Assembly (NCBI GenBank): GCA_020744425.1
Contig: JAGMUV010000016.1
Location: 992,001 to 1,056,000 of the forward strand
Reading direction: 5' to 3'
DNA: 64,000 bases
Origin: Dactylonectria macrodidyma
Taxonomy: Eukaryota; Ascomycota; Sordariomycetes; Hypocreales; Nectriaceae
Made by a program: the position numbers and the translations under genes. Below, in pieces: positions 43,501 through 53,565 of the stretch (the stretch's first letter is position 1; every line of letters starts with the position of its first letter). The notes under the pieces were generated by a model. It was not told the origin of the DNA. It saw only the letters and a program-made list of their open reading frames with translations, and did no database searches.

Positions 43501-44277
43501 TCTACAAACCGCTTGAGTTCGTCGTCTGTTGTCACCCGGATCTTGCCTGGCTGTATTGGTGCTGGCGCGATGTTTGGTAGTGTTGTGCTAAGAGTGAAGT
43601 GATCCGAGCTGGTGGCGAGGTGGTCCTCGATGTTGGCTTCCGCGAGAGGTACGTTCGTAAAGGTGAGGTCGATAGTGTTTCCGTGTGGGTTTGTGGGGAC
43701 GTCTAAGGTGTTCAGTAGGCTGAGATCGTTTTCGGATGCCCAATGGGCAATCTCGTGGCCGCGGTTCGTAGTCGGGCCTGTCTGCCAGGTGTGATGTCGA
43801 GCATTGAAGTCGCCTGCCACAAGGCAGCGATCGGGGATCGGCCATTGCAGCAGAGTGTCCAGCGCATCTCTTTCGTCGTTCTGGCGATAGAAGTTGACGA
43901 TTATTGTATCGTTGACCGTAAGCCACAGAATATCACGGCTTATGTAGGGTCGGTTTTGGTCTGCTACGAGTTGGGAATCTCGGCGGACATATGTCATGAC
44001 CCTGGGTCGGGTGCTGTTGTTGTTCCAGGCTTCAACTGGAGAGTATGTGTCATATGCAGGGTGAGTCTTCGTGAGGCAACGGGAGTTTGCTATCGTTGTC
44101 CATGGTTCTTGGAGGAGAACGATGTCGTATCGTTCCGAGTCTGCCAGTGCGAGGGCACAGTCGTGGACTGGCGGGACCTTGCCGACGTTGGCTTGAAAGA
44201 CTCGGAGAGTCTTTCTGTCACGTCTTCGTGTCCGTGGGCGTCTACTCGTCCCCTTGGTCGTGGGTGCGCGTGATCAA
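40511..44277 (-). pseudogene. LINE 2 ORF2: endonuclease, reverse transcriptase, RNase H
   Basis: The open frame begins after a TGA around 44277 and overlaps the end of ORF1; no ATG occurs before 43997. Endonuclease landmarks: LRVFQANVGKV, IVLLQEPWT, VAGDFNARHHTW, ATSSDHFTLS. RT: LPQGSPVSPILFLLY, then GYPDDTAIL, where YADD is expected. RNase H: IVYSDGSLSS, EVFDAEATGALEG, CLDNLAAA, PGHTDIPGNEQADKLA; tail CSCGRRKAPDHIFYC. A frameshift at about 42670 splits it (frames 43997-42669 and 42676-40511). The shift and the YPDD box make activity unlikely. Confidence 0.85.
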
Positions 44278-45897
44278 TACGATGCGGCGCTTCCTTGGAG
44301 AGCCAGGTCTTGGGTGCTCGGGTTCCTCCTCCGCCTCCGGGGTTGTGGCCACCATTATGCATGAGGGCGCTCTCGACGCGGCCGGGCTGGGAGCCCGTGG
44401 GCTCGATCGTTCTTGCGACCCGGTGCTGTCTTGCTGAGGGCCGTTTTGCTGTATGTCTTGCTGTAGGTCAGGTGCGTGCTGTTGCGATCCTGCGTTGCGC
44501 TGGCGATATGTTTCCGCGCCTACAGCTCGGACATGGTCCCTTTGTACTTTGGTCAACCGGCGGAACGCGCCGTGTACCTTCTTCGGGCGGGCTGGGCATT
44601 CGGCGAAGTTGGCGCTGTGCGGGCCGAGGCAGTTGGCGCATTGCTCGGGGGCGGTACAGTCCCCGGACTCGTGGCCGTCGGCTTTGCCGCAGCGTTTGCA
44701 CAGGGGGAGCCGATGGCAGGTACGTGACGGGTGGTAGTCCAAACATATATTGCACTGCCTTGGCCGGTCGGTCTTCTTGATGCGCCTTGCTGGTCGGCTG
44801 TTGAAGAGGCGCCAATGTTTATTGACGGGTTCAAGAAAAGACACAAGCAGAGATTTTGTCAGAGGGCTGTCCGATTGTTGCCGTGCGGGGCGTATGTTGA
44901 CGGGCTTTAGACCAGTCTGAATTTCAATTTCTTCATTCATGGCAGCATCGCTGTCGACCTCATTACCGTAGAGGTCGACCAGCTTGCAGGGGTAGTCTGG
45001 GACCAGGTAGGTAAACCACTCCTGCCGGGTCTCTATGGTAGTGGCACCCAGATCGGCTGCCCATTCGGTCTGTCTCTGTACGAGGAGGTCGCGGGTGGTT
45101 ATGTCGGCGGCAAGTACGGCCCATCCCGACCTGACTTGGAGCACCCGGGGGATCTTGCGTGGGTCCACTCCGAGTTTCCGGGATATATGGGACCGGATTG
45201 CGTAGTCGTTGTGGGTCCTGGCCGGAGCTTCCGCGTCCAGCCGGATGAAGACGCGGAGGTCCTCTCGGGGTGGGGCACCTGCGGTCGGTTGTCCCTGGCG
45301 ATGAGGGGGTTGTTGTTGTTGGCGATGTTGTTGATGGTGTCGGGGTTGGTGGGCGAGGGCATTGTTTGCGGCCGGGGGCGAGGCCGCGACCGTGCTATAG
45401 GTCGGTACCGGAACAGATTTGGCGTCGGTGAGTGCTTGATTCCAGGCGTCTAAGAAGCTGTCGGCAAACTTTTGAGCGAATTCCCGTTCGGGTCCAGTGG
45501 TGAATTGTTTTGCTGCTTCTTCAAATTTAGCGCAGAAGGCCTGAAACACCTTCAACTTGGCATTGTACTCCTCCACACGGTCGCGCGCGAGCTTAGTGGC
45601 TGCTTCAAAAATAGAGACTGGTTGCTGTTCATTAGTCGGGGTAGGGTCAGGGGAGGGTTCAGGGTGGGCGAGCTGGGCTCCTTCCGTGGCCGCAGCAGTA
45701 GAGGTGGCATTAAGTGGTGAAGACGGCGTTTGGGCCATCCTCCCGAAGGCGGGCGGGACACCAACAGGTCCATTCACGACAGCGGGGCTGTTTTGCAGGA
45801 GGGCAGTGGGGGCTCTTCGATTGAGATTGGCGGGGGTATGAATTCCCAGGTCGAAAGGATCTGAGACATCAGGCGGGCGGGTGGTGGCAGATGCCAT
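44242..45897 (-). CDS. LINE 2 ORF1, gag-like nucleic-acid-binding protein, 551 aa
   Basis: Intact from ATG 45897 (MASATTRPPDVSDPFDLG) to TAG 44242. A Pro/Ala-rich N-terminus is followed by a coiled-coil segment (about 75-150) and a Gln/His-rich linker. The RRM-like domain (RVFIRLDAEAPARTHNDY onward) leads into three zinc knuckles near the C-terminus (CNICLDYHPSRTC, CKRCGKADGHESGDC, CANCLGPHSANFAEC). The basic tail overlaps the start of ORF2. In this family ORF1 coats the element RNA and accompanies it to the target site. Confidence 0.9.
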   Translation of the reverse strand: MASATTRPPDVSDPFDLGIHTPANLNRRAPTALLQNSPAVVNGPVGVPPAFGRMAQTPSSPLNATSTAAATEGAQLAHPEPSPDPTPTNEQQPVSIFEAATKLARDRVEEYNAKLKVFQAFCAKFEEAAKQFTTGPEREFAQKFADSFLDAWNQALTDAKSVPVPTYSTVAASPPAANNALAHQPRHHQQHRQQQQPPHRQGQPTAGAPPREDLRVFIRLDAEAPARTHNDYAIRSHISRKLGVDPRKIPRVLQVRSGWAVLAADITTRDLLVQRQTEWAADLGATTIETRQEWFTYLVPDYPCKLVDLYGNEVDSDAAMNEEIEIQTGLKPVNIRPARQQSDSPLTKSLLVSFLEPVNKHWRLFNSRPARRIKKTDRPRQCNICLDYHPSRTCHRLPLCKRCGKADGHESGDCTAPEQCANCLGPHSANFAECPARPKKVHGAFRRLTKVQRDHVRAVGAETYRQRNAGSQQHAPDLQQDIQQNGPQQDSTGSQERSSPRAPSPAASRAPSCIMVATTPEAEEEPEHPRPGSPRKRRIVLITRTHDQGDE

Positions 45898-46039
45898 CGC
45901 CGCCGCTATGGGCTGCGCGAAGCGCAGGTTTGTGGCTGTTGTGGTGCACTTGTTAAGAAAATTGGTGTAATTGGGGCTACTTTCTTAACATCTGCATGCC
46001 AAGAAAGTAAGATGACAAGGGAAGGGTGAAACAGTGTGG

Positions 46040-46320
46040 TCAATGGCGAGAACGGATAGTGCAGGGTAAGTCAGGTAGTTTACATACCAATCTAGCCTAG
46101 ACACCAAACGACAGTAGCCGAAGCTACTCCCAGACCAGCAGCATCGGGCAGGAACCTACCCGGCACATGTATCTGCTGCTATCCAGTATGCCATGCGGCG
46201 AAGGGTGTGAGGACGCTGGTAGACCCTGTGGTAGGCATCGATCTAGAGCTAGACTCGTGCATGGCCATCGTAGCTTAGGGACATAGATCGTCATATTGCC
46301 TGTCGCGTCCACCACCAACG
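46040..46320. repeat. Displaced end of duplication unit 1
   Basis: Text from about 46096 (AGCCTAGACACCAAACGACA) to about 46250 matches 48805-48965 downstream of unit 2. Before the LINE insertions it followed directly on 30343. Confidence 0.8.
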
Positions 46321-46914
46321 ATTCATCATGTGCGACGTGACTTGTTTGACGTTACGTTTGCTCATCCGTCGGGCTAGGCGCGAAATGAAGAGAACCCGTC
46401 CGGTTCGTCTGGGTCTAGCGAGCTCTTTCGACAACAGTTTGTGTCGTCATACCGGTATTAGTCCACTAGGAAAGCTCTGACTCTAACACGGAATTGACAT
46501 GGCTTGAACGTGTTTCGTAACGTCGCCAACGCACGCCAACGCACGTCTGCCATCCATAAAAGGCAACTGTACGTTGGGATGGACCGAATCTGTGCGTGGA
46601 CGTCTTCGTTCGCCTTGGTCCACCTCTCACGCACCGTTCGTACTATGCGTCGTTGCATGAGAGGTTAGTCACATTGACGACATCTAGTACACTCGCATTA
46701 TCGAGGTGTGCATGCCGCCTCTGACGTAAAACTAGAAGGTGAAGTCTGACAGACGAAAGAGTCATCCCCGAATGTACCAAACAGCCATCCACCGATTTGC
46801 CATCTTGTCTCATCACTGCTGCGCTGTCTTCTGACCGTATCGGCTCATGACGCCTACTTACTATATATTTCAGGGATAAGACTCCTTTCGGTAGAAGCAA
46901 GGCTATCTTGAATC

Positions 46915-47532
46915 ATGAACCTCGCTATCTTCTTCGTGCATGTCTTCCTTGCCGCTTTTACATTAGTAAACGCGGAGAGCGAGAGCGCCCACCCTAGCTT
47001 CTCGACTCACACTCCTACTGAGCACATCGGCAGTTTGTGGAGCACACTGGCCGCAACAACCACGGGGGAAGCTGATAGTACGAAAATCAGTTCCACCGCA
47101 CTCACTTTACACACTTCCGCAATCGAGGACCCGGATCCTCATTGTTTCGCTGGTTGGTATGACCTCAGGATAAATCAATCTTTGAGGGACGATAATGCTA
47201 TCAGATTTTGCGAATATTACAACGCCACCTTAAGTGAAGACTTGCCTGGCATATCCAAAACCTATTTTCTTAAAAATACTTCTTTTACCCAGAGATTCCA
47301 AGTCACCTGGGTCCCAGGATGCGAGGCGGCTGACATAATCGTCAACCAATACGGAGCTTGCAATTCTATCTTGCGAACACTCGGAGCTTGTAAGCTGATC
47401 ACGCATATCCACTCGTCTTCTTAGCTAACTACCTGAAACATAGGCAGATTTGGGGGCTATACGGTTTCTTCCTGTTTGCAGTACTCGACGTGGGCGGGAT
47501 ATTACTTTCCTCCAACCATGATGAACTCGTAG
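46915..47532 (+). CDS. Small secreted six-cysteine protein, copy 2
   Basis: Exons 46915-47389 and 47444-47532 join across a 54-nt intron (GTAAGC...GCTAAC...ATAG, phase 1) and give 187 residues. The signal peptide (MNLAIFFVHVFLAAFTLVNA) and all six Cys positions of copy 1 are kept, as are FQVTWVP and CRFGGY, while the Ser/Thr spacer is shorter by one TTTAE repeat and the C-terminal tail after the last Cys differs. The pattern (conserved scaffold and Cys, variable surface and tail) fits diversification of a secreted, possibly host- or competitor-facing protein; that is inference. TATATA at 46861-46868 is conserved with copy 1. Confidence 0.8.
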
Positions 47533-48401
47533 CGTTTATTCGTCTTCTTTCTTTCTTTCGTTTTTAACAATGAAGTGAATACCGCTAGACAGAAATAATA
47601 ATTTCCGCTACCACGGCTTTCATTCACAAAATCCCATGTGGCAACACCATACAGTATTCATCCACTACACTCAGACAAGCAACGCAAATTGGACAAAGTT
47701 TGTAGCCCCTAAGAGTGTCCGCCAGTTGAATGTTGAACTTGATTCCCTGCACAGAACACCTGTCGTTCGGTCCGACAAGCAGCACATACGATGGAGCACA
47801 AGTCCAGCCAGCAACAGCCTAACCTCTCGAACTCTGGGTAGTCATAGCACATGCGTTTCGTCATGAACCGGTTGATCATGTCACAAGCCTGTGGGGTGGG
47901 TGACTCGGGACGAACTGCAACACAACAAGTTTCACCGTTGCGCTGTACTGGCCGATGCAGTCTGCTACGCGTCCGAGATGGACACCTTTTCCAGCCGTCA
48001 TGGGGCATCCCAAACCAGGAACAAATAGCCTAGTGACTGGAATTTAATCGAACGTATGTTCCGCTCAACTCAGCAGTTCACGCTTTATAACAATGTTCGC
48101 ATATACGTGTGCACGTCATGCCCGTAGAGTTCAGGGTAGTATGCATTGCAAATCATCATGAGGATTGATAAATCTCTTGCAACCATGCCTTCAGGAACAT
48201 AAGACGGGAAGAAAGGATGGAAAGTAGGAAGGTACAAAGAACGAACAAGAAAGTAGATTGACTATCGGCCGCGAGTGTGCTCTTCGCTATACAGTGCCAC
48301 AGCCCAAATGCCTTTTAGCCATCAGCGAGTCCTCTGTCGATGTCCCATTAGTACACCCCAAAACGACCCCCATTCAACTCGCACCGCGCCGCAATCAGAT
48401 C

Positions 48402-48762
48402 ATGCCTGACTCAAACTCCACCAATTGGGTTTGCTGCGGTGTAAGCATACCCGTGAGATGAGTGAATATGCGCTGATTTGTTAACGATGAGGTCGTGTTG
48501 GACATTGCTGGAGACAACTACAAGGCTCTGTAGAAATCCAAGATGTCCGCATATACGGTGCCGGAGATGCACCGTGACTGATTGCGAGGGTCGGCCAAGC
48601 TATCACTGGTGTACGTTAGAACCCGGGCTAAGAGACCAAGAGAACATGTCAGACAGTTCTTTGGAGCCAAGCGATGACCCTGAGAAATCCGTAAGCATTA
48701 TCGTGTCTGACGATGGTACGTTGCCGAATGTGTCAACTGGCGACTGGAAGGACAGCTCATGA
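48402..48762 (+). pseudogene. Zinc-ribbon-like gene, copy 2, splice acceptor lost
   Basis: Exon 1 (48402-48440) and the exon 2 frame (ending 48762) match copy 1, and the donor GTAAGC is intact. The acceptor that reads GAGGTAG|TGTTGG in copy 1 reads GAGGTCGTGTTGG here (about 48491-48500), so the AG is gone. The next upstream AG (GATGAG) would put translation into a stop after about 14 codons. Exon 1 also changes CCD to CCG. Unless a distant acceptor is used, only a truncated product is possible. Confidence 0.65.
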
Positions 48763-48975
48763 CTTGCGACTAGTCGCGGGAGCCGGTTTATAGACACGGC
48801 AAGCCTAGACACCAAACGACAGCAGATGAAGCTACTCCTAGACCAGCAGCATCGGGGCAGGAACCTACCCGACGCATGCATCTGTTGCTAAGTAGTATGT
48901 TATGCGGCGAAGGGAATGAAGACGTATTGAAGGCGGATGTTCTAGTAGACGCTGTGGTAGGCATGCACACGTAGA

Positions 48976-49700
48976 GATACATGCCCATCGGGGGGTAATC
49001 TGGCCCACATAGATGTTCCTACAACGCTACGTAGATCGCATACCGTGGGATGCAGATATGTAGCTTGGGCGACGACGTCTTGTCGTGCGAAATGTGTAGC
49101 AGTCGAACCTTGTTCCACAACGTCGAGGGATCCCAGTGGAGCAAGTTGACGAAGGAACCAGATGTGGGAGGTTACGCGGGTGTTTCCTGTTGCATAGACC
49201 TTGGTACAACTAGAGCCCCGATAAGCAAGGTGTTCTAGGGAATGCCGAGACGAGAGTGTGTTACTCAACCTGACTTCTGTCGGAGTCAAAGAAAGTGTAT
49301 GAGCCAACAAATGTAGCAAAGTCGAGGCAAGTGTTTACGTTCGTGTCTGCAAATTGTATCATCATGTCTGCAGTTACGTACCGCCGTCACATGTACCTGG
49401 TGATTGTTAAAAATGAGTCTGCTTGCCGATACGTAAAAGTAACAAACGAAATGTTAGACAGACAAAACGAATACGTGAAACGAATAGCCTGGCTAAGCTT
49501 GAAAGACGAAAAGGATCACCGTCAAGCCACCTAAGTACCTAGAATCTGACACATTTTATCGTGTTTCGAACGCACAGACATGCCATAGACGAGAGGCCTC
49601 CGTGCTGCCTCATACACACCCACCATCCGCATCCGTCATATGTATAACTTAGTCTGTACACTAACCTGAGCCGATGACTATTACCGGCTGTCCTACCGCG
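48976..49700. other. Gap before the chitinase gene
   Basis: Short frames only (e.g. plus strand 49295-49534, 79 codons, ending in a charged segment). No domain recognised and no repeat structure seen. Confidence 0.4.
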
Positions 49701-49777
49701 GCCGCGCTGTTTCACATCAGACCCGATAATGAATTGCATATAAGCCGATCGTCCCGGTCCACTATCCGCAGTACACC

Positions 49778-51427
49778 ATGCGCTTACGTAGCTCACATAT
49801 CGCCCTGTGGGCGTACGTCTGGGCATGGGCTTCCGCCATCGCCACGGCCACGGCCGCCGATTCTAGATTCGTTCTCTACTTCGACCAGTGCGTTTTTTCC
49901 CACACCAGACGGACTCATCATGCTCGCTGACAGTGCGAATGAGGTACCATACAATAGAGCTGCCACTCGCCAGCGAGACCAAGGGAATCAACTACGTGAA
50001 CGTGGCTTTTGCCAACTCTTCGCTCTTCGCGTCCGACCCAGCCGGCCAGTACACGCCCTTCAAGAGTGTGAGCGACATACGCCTGCTTTTCGACGAAGGA
50101 GCCAAGGTTTGCCTAGCCATCGGTGGCTGGGCAGACACTGCGGGATTTAGCGAGGGCGCCAAGACCCCTGAGTCCCGCCAAGCGTATGCGAAGAACGTCG
50201 CAGACACCATCGACGAGTTCGGCTTCGACTGTGTTGGTAGGGCTGGTGGCTCCTTACCCCATATGCCCCCCGTGTTCGTGCTAACGACGACCAGATTTGG
50301 ACTGGGAGTATCCCGGAGGCAACGGAGAGGACTACAGGAGGATTCCGAACAGGAATAAGACGTCCGAGATCCAATCCTTCCCTCTGCTGCTGGAGGAAAT
50401 CAAGGTGGCCATCGGCGACAAGGAACTATCCATTGCCGTGCCTGGTCTCGAAAGGGACATGATAGCCTACACGCCAGAACAGGTTACAAAGATGAACAGG
50501 GCAGTGAGCTTTGTGAATGTAAGTTAAGTCGCCGAGCGTGTGTGCCGGTTGGATCTGAACCCGGACCTGGCTCCAGTCCCGCATGTTGCTGACGCGAGCT
50601 CGATGGCCTTGCAGGTCATGAGCTACGACTTGATGAACCGACGAGACAACCGCACGACCCACCACACCTCGGTCAACGCGACTCTCGCATGTGTCAACAC
50701 CTACATCGCACGAGGCTTTGACCCTGCCAAGCTCAACTTCGGTATTCCGTTCTACGCAAAATGGTTCACCACCAAGCAAGGGGTCACGTGTGATCATCCG
50801 ATCGGCTGCACGACGGAGCTGCTCGAAGCTGCCGACGGAAGCGACACCGGTCTTTCGGGGGCAGTCACGTTCGAATCCAAGAACTTTGACGAGGCGCCGC
50901 AAGAGTTGACCTTGACCGGCGACGGCTCCTGCGGCGCGGGAACCACGTTCACCTGCGGTGATGCCGAGTGCTGTAGCCAGGCCGGATTCTGGTGAGTTGA
51001 GCTCTCTCCCCCCTTTCCCCCCTCGCTATGGCTTGGACGTCATGGCCTGGCGCCATCCAAGCTGGTGTGTGTAAGCACAAAAGATAACAGCGACTGCGGT
51101 AGCGGGACCACGACCGAGTATTGCAGGGCCGGCTGCCAGTCGGCGTATGGGCGGTGCGAGGGCCCCGATGTGATCAAATCCTTCCAGAAGGCCATGGTGC
51201 ACGGCAGAACCGACTCGGCGGCGGGTGCCCAGTGGTACTGGGATGCCGAGACCCGGCTCTTCTGGAGCTGGGACACGGCCGGTCTGATCGTGGAGAAATT
51301 CGGCGTCCTCTTCGACCGGGGGGTTGGCGGATGCATGGCCTGGAGCTTGGGAGAGGATGGCCACGACTGGAGTCACTTGAAGGCCATGCAGCGAGGCTAC
51401 AATCGCTTCGCGAAGCGAAGCAGCTAA
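49778..51427 (+). CDS. Secreted GH18 chitinase with internal CBM18-like module, five exons
   Basis: Exons 49778-49887, 49944-50236, 50295-50518, 50615-50991 and 51076-51427 join in frame to 451 residues. The introns are 56, 58, 96 and 84 nt; GCTGAC or GCTAAC branch points are visible in the first three. Signal peptide about 1-27. GH18 barrel: FVLYFDQYHT, VNVAFAN, VCLAIGGWAD, the catalytic box D132-C-V-D-L-D-W-E139 split by intron 2, VMSYDLMNRRD and FGIPFYAKWF. E139 is the expected proton donor for chitin hydrolysis. Residues about 311-362 form a cysteine-rich chitin-binding module (C315, C323, C328-C329, C335, C342, C351, C355, C362; ECCSQAGFC, EYCRAGCQSAYGRC). It is inserted before the last barrel strands, which resume with FWSWDTAGLIVEKFG. 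TATAAG lies at 49739-49744. Appears intact; probably extracellular chitin degradation. Confidence 0.9.
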
Positions 51428-52004
51428 TGGGAGAAGGGAAAAGAGTGTGCACGTCTTGTCTTTTGATGCATGTACTCTACTGCACTGTAGTGAATGGATA
51501 GTAACAGACCAGCAAAATACCGAAAACAAGGATTAAATCTCTATTATTGACAGACATTAGATGAGGGTGGAAAGTGTACGTAATTAGTAAGTTACGTTCT
51601 GTAAGTTACTCTAGTCCACTGCCCTTTTCGGGAATTCAACCCAACCTCCTTGCTTTCCTTTCTAGCTTTGGGTGTGTGCTCGCGCGGCCGTCCTACAACC
51701 CGAAGGTGGGCGTCTAAGCCAACCTTGAACCTCGATGCACTTTTTTGCGTTTGTGACGAGGCAGGAACAGTCATTGCTGGGATAGCGCAGGGTGACGTTC
51801 AGGTTGACGTGCAGAGTAGCATGCTTTTGTTTTCGCTCTCGCAGCACCTTTGACGTAACAAGTGTAGTACACTAATCCGAGTGGTATGCACAATGTGCAC
51901 TGTGCGGTGTTGGGTAGGAGTGCCCGGAAGGAGACCAGGATGTCATCTGCGCTTGAGTACATAACTATCGAATCCTCAGAGTCACAGACAGCCAGAACCA
52001 TCAA
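51428..52004. other. Gap without a gene
   Basis: Downstream flank of the chitinase gene; only short unconvincing frames. Confidence 0.4.
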
Positions 52005-52634
52005 TGAACATGTTCGAGGAATACCAGGATGAGATATTCGATTACCTAAAGACTCTAGAGGTAGGCTATTTTTCGAGCTCAATTGGGGAAATACCTGAAG
52101 ACTGAAAGAAGGAGCGCATAGAGGAGACCACGCCTGCGGATGTCGTCTCACTATCTCAACACCCTGAGACCCAGGCTGGCGGATACAATTGCTCTCGTAA
52201 GCCAAGACCGGGGAAGACCAGACACCGTCTTCCTGGCTATGGATATCGTTGATCGTTTTATCGTAGCCCAGCACGCCAACCCACCCCCTGAGGATAAGCT
52301 GGGACTCCTGGGAGGCGTTGCCTTGCTGATTGCGGCTAAGTATGAAGGGCGTAGGGAAGGCTTGCAGCTAGCCAACTCCGTGGCCGCTCACCACCATCAA
52401 TGCTACGACTCATTGACCATACGGAGTGCCGGAAAGTGGGTCCTGAGCATCATCGACTACGATCTTAGCTGGCCAGGCCCTCTCCCCTTCCTGGACCGGA
52501 TCGTGGCCGTGAACAAAAGCGAGTCTGTGGTCCGCTTTGCTTCCCGACTTCTCCTGAGGCGTACCGTTGCGAGCCGGCAATTTGCCCACATTCTTCCCAG
52601 CATGCTGGCGGCGCTGTGCTACCGGCTTGCCTAG
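52005..52634 (+). pseudogene. Cyclin B-like remnant
   Basis: ATG 52005 opens MNMFEEYQDEIFDYLKTLE, the start of a B-type cyclin box, followed by a possible GTAGGC donor. After a corrupted segment, the frame from 52140 carries the core of the cyclin N-domain: DTVFLAMDIVDRFIV, KLGLLGGVALLIAAKYEG, then LSIIDYDLSWPGPLPFLDRI. The region that should read LVDWLIEVH is missing, and the C-terminal cyclin fold is cut short by a stop (MLAALCYRLA) at 52634. It looks like a degraded duplicate rather than the cell-cycle gene. Confidence 0.7.
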
Positions 52635-52859
52635 AAGGTTCTGACCGGCTAGGAGTGGGTAAGTGAGTGCATCGTCCATCACAGGAGAAACCGCGGCCTT
52701 GGGAGAGACGTTCGCGCACGCATGTCTCCCAGGGGAGTTGCGTCACCATTAGCGAACTAGCCAGGTTTCGTCAGGTGGGGGCATGAGGAGCTGTTGGTGA
52801 CAGATCATCAGGCAAGCGGACCTGAGCCGGGTCCAGGACCGCGACATCAAAGAGGGCAA

Positions 52860-53565
52860 TGCAGGAACAGTTCGTCGGCGCGCAAACGAAGCCCTTAAAG
52901 ATCTGGGGGTGTCATGTCTGGGAGTCAATTCAAAGGGAAACGGGCGCTATCGACTGCTCTTTCGAGAGGCGGATGTCGATAAGGTACGACAGAACGACTC
53001 CTGGATCAGGACACACTTCGACAAGGCAACGTTTTACGGAGAACAATGGTACCCATTCCGGGTTGATAGGGCGTATCGTGCGGTGGCGACAGATGAGCTC
53101 GGATGTGCCGTTTTTGGGCAGATGAACGGGGTTAAAGTACACAAGATGCGATGGCTCGGAACAGCGTCCGTGGATAAGGAGTACCGCTCGATGGTGGTAT
53201 ATGTGGACAAGAAAGAGGAGGCGAACAGATTGCTTGCGAAGCAGACGGTCGGGATGGCGAATGGCGAGTGTGCATTCACCCGACCTTTCGTCCAGGGACT
53301 TCAGCCAGCCAGGTGTTACCGATGCCACCTCTACGGACACTTACACTATCGTTGCAAAGCGCCGGTTCCGATCTATAGACAGTGTACCAACCGGGCCACT
53401 TCGCGTCCGCCTGCACCTCGGACGTTTTCAAGTGTGCAGCTTGTAATGGAAAAGGAGCACACAAAGCTACGGACCCAGGGTGCCCGGTGTACCGCCGAGA
53501 ACTGGCCAAGTTACGACCGTCAACCTACTAACAAGATATCCTCTGTCTTAACCTTTTCTTTTTAG
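52860..53565 (+). pseudogene. LINE ORF1 fragment with zinc knuckle
   Basis: An open frame without its own ATG at the edge: NSKGNGRYRLLFREADVDKV, WYPFRVDRAYRAVATDEL, GECAFTRPFVQGLQPARC, then CYRCHLYGHLHYRCKA and a degraded second knuckle (QCTNRA). This is the ORF1 type of fungal LINEs distinct from LINE 1 and LINE 2 above. After about 53400 the frame is lost, and no endonuclease or RT follows, so it is a truncated relic. Confidence 0.75.

Larger units (their letters stand above)
40114..46026 (-). mobile_element. LINE 2, Tad1-type non-LTR retrotransposon, 5.9 kb
   Basis: Full length on the minus strand: 5' UTR (46026-45898), ORF1 (45897-44242), ORF2 with endonuclease, RT and RNase H (about 44277-40511), 3' UTR and a (CAAA)n tail (40114-40133). 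Flanked by TGAAACAGTGTGG at 40101-40113 and 46027-46039. It resembles LINE 1 throughout but is clearly a different lineage. Better preserved than LINE 1, with one ORF2 frameshift and an altered RT box. Confidence 0.95.
46430..48975. repeat. Segmental duplication, unit 2
   Basis: Second copy of the block found at 27430-30343 plus 46096-46320, in the same orientation and gene order. Differences include small indels throughout, no solo LTR, and a shorter spacer after the secreted-protein gene. The level of divergence suggests the duplication is not very recent. Confidence 0.85.
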
